From positions 125,558,826-125,622,825 of the forward strand of contig NC_080086.1 of NCBI RefSeq assembly GCF_950005125.1: a DNA stretch of 64,000 bases. Direction: 5' to 3'. Source of the DNA: Chionomys nivalis (Eukaryota > Chordata > Mammalia > Rodentia > Cricetidae). The notes under the pieces are model-generated. The model did no database searches, was not told the origin of the DNA, and worked only from the letters and a program-made list of their open reading frames with translations. A program made the position numbers and the translations under genes. Positions 58,010 through 64,000 of this stretch are shown here, piece after piece; within the stretch, counting starts at the first letter, position 1, and each line of letters starts with the position of its first letter.

Positions 58010-58460
58010 TTCTGCAGCTTCCAAATGGTGCGGGGTCCTTGAGAAGATTTCACTTCAGTTCTCACTTCCTGCTCATTCCCATTCCTTTTTGCTTAATATT
58101 TTTAGTCAGTCTTTTTAAAGTTGCAAAAGTTAGACACACATCATTATTATCGTTGTTTCCTGTAGCCATCAGTATTTGCTTATATTTACCCAAGATTACT
58201 AAATTTTACTGGTATTTCTTTCATTTCAAATTTTCTTTCTGATTCTTATGTTACATATTTTCTAGAATTCATTTTTGTGCATCATTTGGTGGTAAACTCA
58301 ATTTTTACTGGAAATATTAGTTTTGCCCTATTTTATGAGTGTTGTTTTCTCTAAGAATGTGATTCTAACTAGATACAGTTTTCCTTAGAGCACAGTGCCA
58401 TCTGGCAGTTCTTCTGGCTTTTGTTTTTCTAATTGCTCTTCCTTGGAAGATAAACCATTC
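58010..58460 (-). other. Possible old L1-derived stretch
   Basis: AT-rich with 'gccatctggcagttcttctg gcttttg', weakly like reversed L1. No gene seen. Confidence 0.25.
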
Positions 58461-58494
58461 TCTTTGGCTTTGATTTATTTATTTCTAAAGCTTT

Positions 58495-58832
58495 ATTTAG
58501 TATGTGTGTGAAGGGAGGTGTGTGTGATGACACATATGTGGAGGTCAGAGGACAACTCTGGAGATGGTCTGTCTCTCCATCCTTAGGAGGGTTCCAGGAT
58601 CACTCAGATCAGTCTGCATCTTGGGCAGCAGGGAACTTCACCTGCTTACTATTCCACTGGCCCGGAACCAGATGTTTGTAATGGGAGAACTCTTTGTTAT
58701 TTCATCTAACATACTCCCAAAAGCCAAATCTTTGGTGATTTTGTTCGTTTTAAGCAGTCCTGGAATTTGAATCTAGGCTCTGATGTACGCTAGGCAGAGA
58801 CTATGCCACCTAGCTGAGCTGTAGTTCCAGCC
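58495..58832 (-). mobile_element. B3/B4 SINE pieces (antisense)
   Basis: 'tgtggaggtcagaggacaac tctggagatggtctgtctct cc' (to about 58665), then an ID head '...gctctgatgtacgctaggca gagactatgccacctagctg ag' (58755-58832). Confidence 0.6.
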
Positions 58833-58997
58833 TGCCACAAGTGGTTACTACAGGTTCTGGAGTCTGAACACTACTTAGCTGGAGATGGTGTTTCTGTAGC
58901 AGGAAGCTGGGATTTGGTGACCTGGTTGCTTAGCCTTTCATAGCCTAGATGTTTTTATCCACTTTATTGGTTGACACTTGTGATCTGGTAGTATAAT

Positions 58998-59192
58998 TGA
59001 GGGACTGGAGGGATGGCTCAATGGTGAAGAGCACTTAATTGCTCTTCTAGAGGACCTGAGTTCGATTCCAAGCATCCACATCAGGTGCCTCACAACCACC
59101 TGTAACTCCAGCTCCAGGGGATCCCACACCTTTGGCCAGTGCAGGCTCATACCCATCCCTTGTCACATACATGAAAATAAATTTAAAAAGTA
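58998..59192 (+). mobile_element. B3/B2 SINE
   Basis: 'agggactggagggatggctc aatggtgaagagcacttaat tgctcttctagaggacctga gttcgattcc' with (AAAT) tail. Confidence 0.85.
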
Positions 59193-59779
59193 AGATCATA
59201 ACCATGCAGAGTTATAAGGGATTGTTTGGATAGAAAAAAAAGTTGTGTTGTTGGTATGACTGAAGTCCATTTTGAATTCCAGAATTCCAAAATTCAAAAT
59301 AAGTCTTTGAACTCGCTCGAGCTAGCTGTTCTGTTTCATCATCTAAAGATGATTTTCCAGGACTATATCCAGTCATTATTTGCTAGCTGCATTTTGTAAA
59401 CTTACTGCATTCACCTATTTATTTTCTCTCTCTTTTTGAAGGTCCTAGAAACTTTGATCTTTAATTATCTGCTTTCAAAAAGCAAAGAGCCATTGAGATT
59501 AACTCTAGAAAAGAGAGGCTGTGAAAGAGTCGTGACACGGAACTGGAAAGTCCTCAGGGATGACGGCAGCTTGGAGATGTTCTTAATCTGTTCCTGTGCA
59601 CATCTGCCCTACTCTCTGCTCTGCTTCCCTTCATTACATTGACTGTTTCTTTAGAGCTCCACCCTCCCCACAGTCCTGTCTGTGGTGCCACCCATTCTGA
59701 TGGCAGCATTCATTCACGTGGAGTCACTTAACTGTTTCCAGTGTCATACTTTCGTTTAAAACAGCCTTTATTAGCCACA

Positions 59780-60360
59780 TGTGACTATTAAAACCCAAAC
59801 GAAAATAACATAGGATCTCTCTGCTGATAACTGTAAAAATTAATGAGATTCCAGAGGAAACCTAAACAGAGAGACCTGCCTGTAATGTTCACAGATGGAG
59901 CACAATGGGGCAAAGATAGTTCCAGCCAAATCAAACAAAACACTTAATATAGCCATACAATTCTGAAAAAGTTGGAGAAATCAAAGCAAGACTCTGTCAT
60001 AAGTGAGGAGTCACCACAACACAAAGGATCCGTATAGAGTGTAGAAATGAAACCACACACATATAGGCTAATGCGGCTCCATGGAGTAGGAGTGTTTTTT
60101 TGTTTTTTTGTTTTTTTAGTAAGCAGAATCAGGACAGTTAGACTTTGTCGTGCAAAACCAAATAAAATATCTCAACCAAGAACCTTAGACAAAAATGAAA
60201 TCAAATGTCATGAAATAAATCTAAATATAGGTGCAAAGCTTTTCAGATAAAATACAGGAGACAACCTTTGGATATAGGCTTAAGCAATAAGGTCTTGGAA
60301 TGACACCAAAAGTGTAATCCATAAAAGAAAATAAGACAAATTGGACAAATCCAAAAGGTT
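59780..60360 (+). mobile_element. L1 ORF2 3' fragment (sense, old)
   Basis: 'agattccagaggaaacctaa acagagagacctgcctgtaa', 'caaatcaaacaaaacactta', 'caggagacaacctttggata' and 'aaattggacaaatccaaaag gttt' follow L1 ORF2 order. Frames broken. Confidence 0.6.
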
Positions 60361-60362
60361 TA

Positions 60363-60715
60363 CTATGTCTTAGCTTGCTAGGGCTACCATAACAAAGTAG
60401 CACAGGCCCCAAGCAGCTGGAGTCTACTCAAAATGCTGACAGGGTTGGGGTCCCCTGAGCTTGCAGATGGCCGACTGCCTTTTTGCTGTGCCTTCACAGC
60501 CCTTTTCTCTGTGTGCCTGTGATCTTATTGTCCCTTCCTCTTTCTGAAAAGATATCAGATCGGTTATATTGAGTAAGCAGTGATCCGTACGATCTCATTT
60601 AACCTTAGTTATGTCTTTAAATCACTTGTCTCCAAATATGGTCATTTTCTAAGATACTGTGGGTGAGGATTTCAATGTGTACATGGGAGTGGGGTGGGGG
60701 TGCACATGTTAGTCA
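60363..60715 (-). mobile_element. MLT1-type MaLR LTR (antisense)
   Basis: 'ttagcttgctagggctacca taacaaagtagcacag', 'gagcttgcagatggccgact gcctttttgctgtgccttca', 'acctcattt'-like and 'gtcataaca' end follow reversed MLT1. Confidence 0.7.
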
Positions 60716-61106
60716 TAACATCCTGTTCAAACAAATGACAAGCTGTATCTAGAATGTGTGAGACCACTCAGACTTCAATAAGAACATAACCCAGTTAGAA
60801 CAGGGGAAAAGGACTAGGAGACAGATACATCGCCAGAGGATGGCAGACGGGGTATTGATGGCACTTTTCTTTCTTTGACTTTTTCCCTCATCATCGCTTT
60901 TCTTTGAAAGACACTTCCTGTCTTTCAAATCTCGGCCTGAATGGTGTCATCTTCTGTAAGCCATCAGACCTAGGAGTTGAGCTACGTCTTGTAAAGCTCA
61001 AATGGAGCAGGTGTTTGTGGCCAGGCTCTCAGACCCGACTACGTCAGAAGTAGCTTGGTGACTTTAGGTACAGATTCCTGGGTCCCGCTTGAAATCTGTG
61101 GAGTCG

Positions 61107-61294
61107 GGGGCTGGAGAGATGGCTCAGAGGTTAAGAGCACTGACTGTTCTTCCAGAGGTCCTGAGTTCAATTCCCAGCAACCACATGGTGGCTCACAGCC
61201 ATCTGTAATGAGATCTGGTGTCCTCTTCTGGTCTGCAGGGACACATGCAAGCAGAATGCTATATACATAATTAAATAAATCTTTAAAAAAAAAA
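61107..61294 (+). mobile_element. B2 SINE, young, with about 16-bp target duplication
   Basis: 'ggggctggagagatggctca gaggttaagagcactgactg ttcttccagaggtcctgagt tcaattcccagcaaccacat' near consensus, A-rich tail. gaaatctgtggagtcg flanks it at 61091-61106 and 61295-61310. Confidence 0.95.
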
Positions 61295-62204
61295 GAAATC
61301 TGTGGAGTCGGAGTTAATGTTAATGATTTTTTGGTTTTTTAGTTTTGTGTTTTAAACATATGGTTTTTATATAGCCTACCAGCTGGAATCTGTTTAGAAT
61401 AAAAGTATTTGTTGTAAATGTTTTAGAAGGACTCTTAGAAATAGTCTCTTCAACCTTCTTGTTTCTGCATAGGTTAGCAGGGTCAGGAAGAAGGCACAGT
61501 AGCCCTTGCTTGCTCAGATCCATCCCATGGCTTACTGCATTTCTTAGCTATCATTTCAGACCACATTTTCATGTTCACCTTGAACATCCTTTTCTACATA
61601 TGAAGCGTTGAAAGCTCCAGGTGCTCAGCACCCAGCAATGATCAGTCCCTGACTCACTTCCTGTGGTGTCTGGCGTGCTCCTAGGCCCACGGCCAGACTT
61701 CTCTATTGTGTTGTTTATCTATATTCCTAATGCAGAGGACTTTTCTTGTACTCAGGCATAACTCAGCAGTGTGGAATCAGCTCAGGAAAAGCTCTTTCCC
61801 AAACTAGTCTAATCTGAAAAAGCCTCCTATGGGTCTCTCAACAAACCAGGTTCTTAAGCAGATCTGAGATCAAGAGTTTTCAAAAACTCCTGTAAACTGT
61901 AGACCTGCAGGGTTCACATCAGGCCTCTCTAGTTTGAGAAAGGTTACCTAGAATCTGTGGAAATGTGTGTGGCTAGGGTATGCCTTAATAAAAATAAGTT
62001 AAAGGGTCAGGGTCAGGACAACCTAAGACTAGCTGTAAAGGTTGGGATCTAGCTATATGAGGTCTTGGATCTAGGCCCAGGGGAGGAGGCTGAGGTGAAA
62101 GTGTGGCTACTACTGGGGAACCACAGCGTGTTTGGTTTGGCCAAAGCATAAAGTAAAATCTTGGAAATGACTAGAAAGATTGGGAGTCAGATAATAAAGG
62201 GTTT

Positions 62205-62400
62205 TATTGAAGTTAAAAATACTGTATTTCACAACTTGGTATCCACATGGACAAGAATGAAATTGGAAACTCCCTACGGGACAACACCATAGAGAGTTAC
62301 TAAAAGTGGATCATTGACCTTAATATAAGGGTGGAAACTAAAGACTGTTGGCAGAGAGATCTGTGACTACAGCCTTAACTATCAAAAACAGAGACGCTGG
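62205..62400 (+). mobile_element. L1 ORF2 fragment (sense), upstream part
   Basis: 'cttggtatccacatggacaa gaatgaaattgg', 'tggatcattgaccttaatat aagggtggaaact' and 'actgttggcagag' are L1 ORF2. It continues after the nested B1s at 62770-62850 ('aagttggacttcatcagaat aaaaacctttgtgcatcaag'). Confidence 0.75.
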
Positions 62401-62523
62401 GCGATCATGAAGAATCCCTTTAATTTCAGCAGAGGCAGACAAATCTCTGAGTTCTGGGACAGTCAAGTCTACAAAGTGAGTTCCAGGACAGCCAGGACTA
62501 CTCAGAGAAACCCTGTCTCAAAA
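62401..62523 (+). mobile_element. Older B1 SINE inside the L1
   Basis: Diverged B1: 'gcagaggcagacaaatctct gag...gagttccaggacagccagga ctactcagagaaaccctgtc tc' and A-rich tail. Confidence 0.75.
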
Positions 62524-62534
62524 AATCAAAAAGG

Positions 62535-62697
62535 CCGGGCGGTGGTGGCGCACGCCTTTAATCCCAGCACTTGGGAGGCAGAGGCAGGTGAATCTCTGTG
62601 AGTTCGAGACCAGCCTGGTCTACAATAGCTAGTTCCAGGACAGGCTCCAAAGCCACAGAGAAACCCTGTCTCGAAAAACCAAGGAAAAAGAAAAAAG
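62535..62697 (+). mobile_element. Younger B1 SINE nested in the older B1 tail
   Basis: Near-consensus cricetid B1. aaatcaaaaag flanks it at 62524-62534 and 62698-62708, placing the insertion in the tail of the first B1. A GGAA/GAGA-rich repeat and (CAGA)n follow to about 62775. Confidence 0.9.
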
Positions 62698-62847
62698 AAA
62701 TCAAAAAGAAAGGAAGGGAGGAATGAGGAAGGAACGGAGGGAAAGAGAAAGGAAGAGAGACAGACAGACAGACGTGACAAAATATAAGCCAAGTTGGACT
62801 TCATCAGAATAAAAACCTTTGTGCATCAAGGAAATGAAGGAAGGCAG

Positions 62848-63080
62848 GGCTAAGGCTTAGGTAGCTCCATGGTAATGTGCTTGCCCGGTATTCCATTGAG
62901 ACAGGGAGGAAAAGGAAAACAGCTCATATTGTGAGAAAATGTGTAGTGTGCAACCTAAGGTGTAAACAGCCAAGCATTTTAAGTGGATGAAGTAGGTGTG
63001 GTGGTGCACTCCTGTAATGCCAGTATTCAAGAGGCAGAGGTGGGCATCCCCACTTGAGAGCTGCAATAAAAAATTCAAAG
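62848..63080 (+). mobile_element. ID-like piece and partial B1
   Basis: 'gctaaggcttaggtagctcc atggtaatgtgcttgcc' (ID-like), then at 62987 'gtaggtgtggtggtgcactc ctgtaatgccagtattcaag aggcagaggtggg' (B1 left part). Confidence 0.5.
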
Positions 63081-63084
63081 TAAC

Positions 63085-63440
63085 AGATTTTCAGAGGTGT
63101 AGGGGAACTGGAATGTTATATGTTGGTGGTAATAATATAAGACACTATAGCTGCTTTGGAAAACAATTTGGTAGCTCTCCAAAATGTTAGACCTGAAAAA
63201 TTTCTTAGTACATTTAAGGTATATATTTGAGAGAATTGGAAACAGATTTATCCATAAATTTATATGGTAGTGTATATAGTAGCAGTATTTATAACATAAA
63301 CAACCCATGTGTTTTTGGTATGTATATGGTAGTATATATAGTAGCAGTATTTATAACAGATAAACAACCCATGTGTTTTCGGTATGTATATAGTAGTGTA
63401 TATAGTAGCAGTATTTATAACAGACAGGTAGAGAAACAAC
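63085..63440 (+). mobile_element. L1 3' end (sense, old)
   Basis: 'gcagtatttataac' and 'aacaacccatgtg' follow the L1 3' end; the element resumes at about 63835-63990 ('gaatagtatttggagtaaaa', 'gtgaaagaaaccagttacca gggactacgtattgttc'). Confidence 0.6.
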
Positions 63441-63450
63441 CCATGTATTT
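63263..63450 (+). repeat. Three-copy 62-64-bp minisatellite inside the L1 end
   Basis: Copies 63263-63324, 63325-63388 and 63389-63450 each read 'tat(g/a)gtagt(g/a)tatatagtagcagtatttataac...caacccatgt...'. Differences are few; the third copy has a small insertion (caggtagag). Confidence 0.9.
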
Positions 63451-63454
63451 AAGG

Positions 63455-63830
63455 GACTTTTCTTGACAGTCTGGCAAAACACCTGACAAAAAGCAACTTA
63501 AGGGAGAGTAAAGGTTTATTTTGGTCTCTGGTTGAATGAGACATGAAGGCATGGCTGCAGGTAACTCCATGGTGTTGGAAGCGTGGACCTGGGACCCCTC
63601 ATGTCACACCTCAGAACAGCAGGGAATGCTCATCCAGCTTCCTTTTCTTCCCTCTTGTGTTCAGTCTGGGGCCACAATCAGAGTGGGTCTTCTTCCTTAT
63701 TTCGTACTCTGGAAACACCCACATACACACCCTTAGTGTGTCTCCTGGGAATTCGAAGTTCAATCGGGTTGACACTAAAGGCTAACTACCAGTACCTCCA
63801 TATAGCCTTCAGCTGATGAGTGGAAAACCT
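63455..63830 (-). mobile_element. Rodent dispersed repeat (LTR-like), name not fixed
   Basis: 'gtctggcaaaacacctgaca aaaagcaacttaagggagag taaaggtttattttgg' to '...gttgacactaaaggctaacta', a known kind of rodent interspersed repeat that splits the L1. A weaker relative begins at about 23990 ('aaaacaaaacacctgaag'). Confidence 0.5.
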
Positions 63831-64000
63831 AAATGTATTTCTGTGCAGTGGAATAGTATTTGGAGTAAAACTTATGTGAATCTGAAAACATACTGAGTGA
63901 AAGAAACCAGTTACCAGGGACTACGTATTGTTCAGTTCCATTTAGTGAGCTATTCCGAATACTCAGAGAGTTGGAGCGACCAGCTCATGGTCTAGGGTTT

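Larger units (their letters stand above)
14792..64000 (+). other. Map4k3: Map4k3 intron 1 (partial, continues beyond the window)
   Basis: From the exon 1 donor to the window end I found no segment encoding the next piece of the MAP4K3 kinase domain, so the rest is read as intron 1. Long first introns are normal for this gene family. Repeat-poor stretches where I see nothing specific: 15240-16240, 17840-18780, 20125-20660, 21200-21780, 22110-23990, 25560-26160, 32400-32900, 33110-33940, 39100-39940, 41350-41980, 42740-43180, 43730-44760, 47100-48100, 49460-50200, 51090-51920, 53200-54030, 54920-55370, 55540-56050 and 56410-57120. Confidence 0.75.

Noticed and set aside
59436..59642. Possible Map4k3 exon 2 after a pyrimidine-rich stretch
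   Set aside because: A polypyrimidine-AG precedes it, but the translation does not continue the MAP4K3 kinase loop.
63263..63450. CRISPR-like regular repeats
   Set aside because: Contiguous tandem copies without unique spacers, in mammalian L1 DNA.

Overview
This is mammalian nuclear DNA from a muroid rodent, most probably a cricetid (hamster, vole or deer-mouse group). The evidence is dense B1, B2/B3, B4 and ID SINEs, URR1 DNA transposons, rodent MaLR and ERVK LTRs, and L1 debris. The youngest B1 copies carry a body arrangement (reading 'gtagctttggagcctgtcc' on the + strand) that I associate with cricetids rather than mouse. Species was not determined. There are no operons, CRISPR arrays or bacterial features.

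The only protein-coding gene I can support is Map4k3 (GLK, MAP kinase kinase kinase kinase 3) on the + strand. Its first coding exon is 14696-14791: 32 codons ending in the kinase glycine-rich loop, followed by a consensus splice donor. It sits in a TATA-less CpG island of about 14.27-15.11 kb with GC-box, NRF1-like, YY1-like and ETS-like motifs. Everything upstream (1 to about 14.27 kb) reads as 5' flank. Everything downstream (14792-64000) reads as intron 1; I found no exon 2 by eye.

The 5' flank holds MaLR LTRs, two URR1 copies, an antisense L1 3' end (10.8-11.7 kb), many SINEs and two microsatellites. It also has a repeat-poor stretch at 12.59-13.02 kb with homeodomain-type and octamer motifs (candidate enhancer), and a GTCACGTG E-box about 0.8 kb before the start codon.

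Intron 1 holds a decayed class II endogenous retrovirus (27.4-28.7 kb: LTR, tRNA-Gln primer binding site, gag remnants). There are two LTRs with clean 6-bp target duplications (40.9-41.3 and 49.1-49.5 kb) and a third, unrelated LTR at 43.3-43.7 kb. Ancient antisense L1s lie at 25, 30-31 and 45.5-46.8 kb, and sense L1 debris at 59.8-64 kb with nested B1s and a minisatellite. It also holds MLT1/MaLR fragments, MIRs, an unidentified processed retrocopy (54.0-54.8 kb, minus), long purine/pyrimidine tracts (37.66-38.19 kb) and an exact 168-bp tandem duplication (31671-32006).

I found no undescribed biological system. The most interesting items are the retrovirus with class II gag and a glutamine primer site, the exact 168-bp duplication, a 3'-truncated B1 bounded by target duplications, and the promoter-proximal motifs of a nutrient-signalling kinase gene. 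Repeat boundaries are read by eye and approximate unless a target-site duplication is given.
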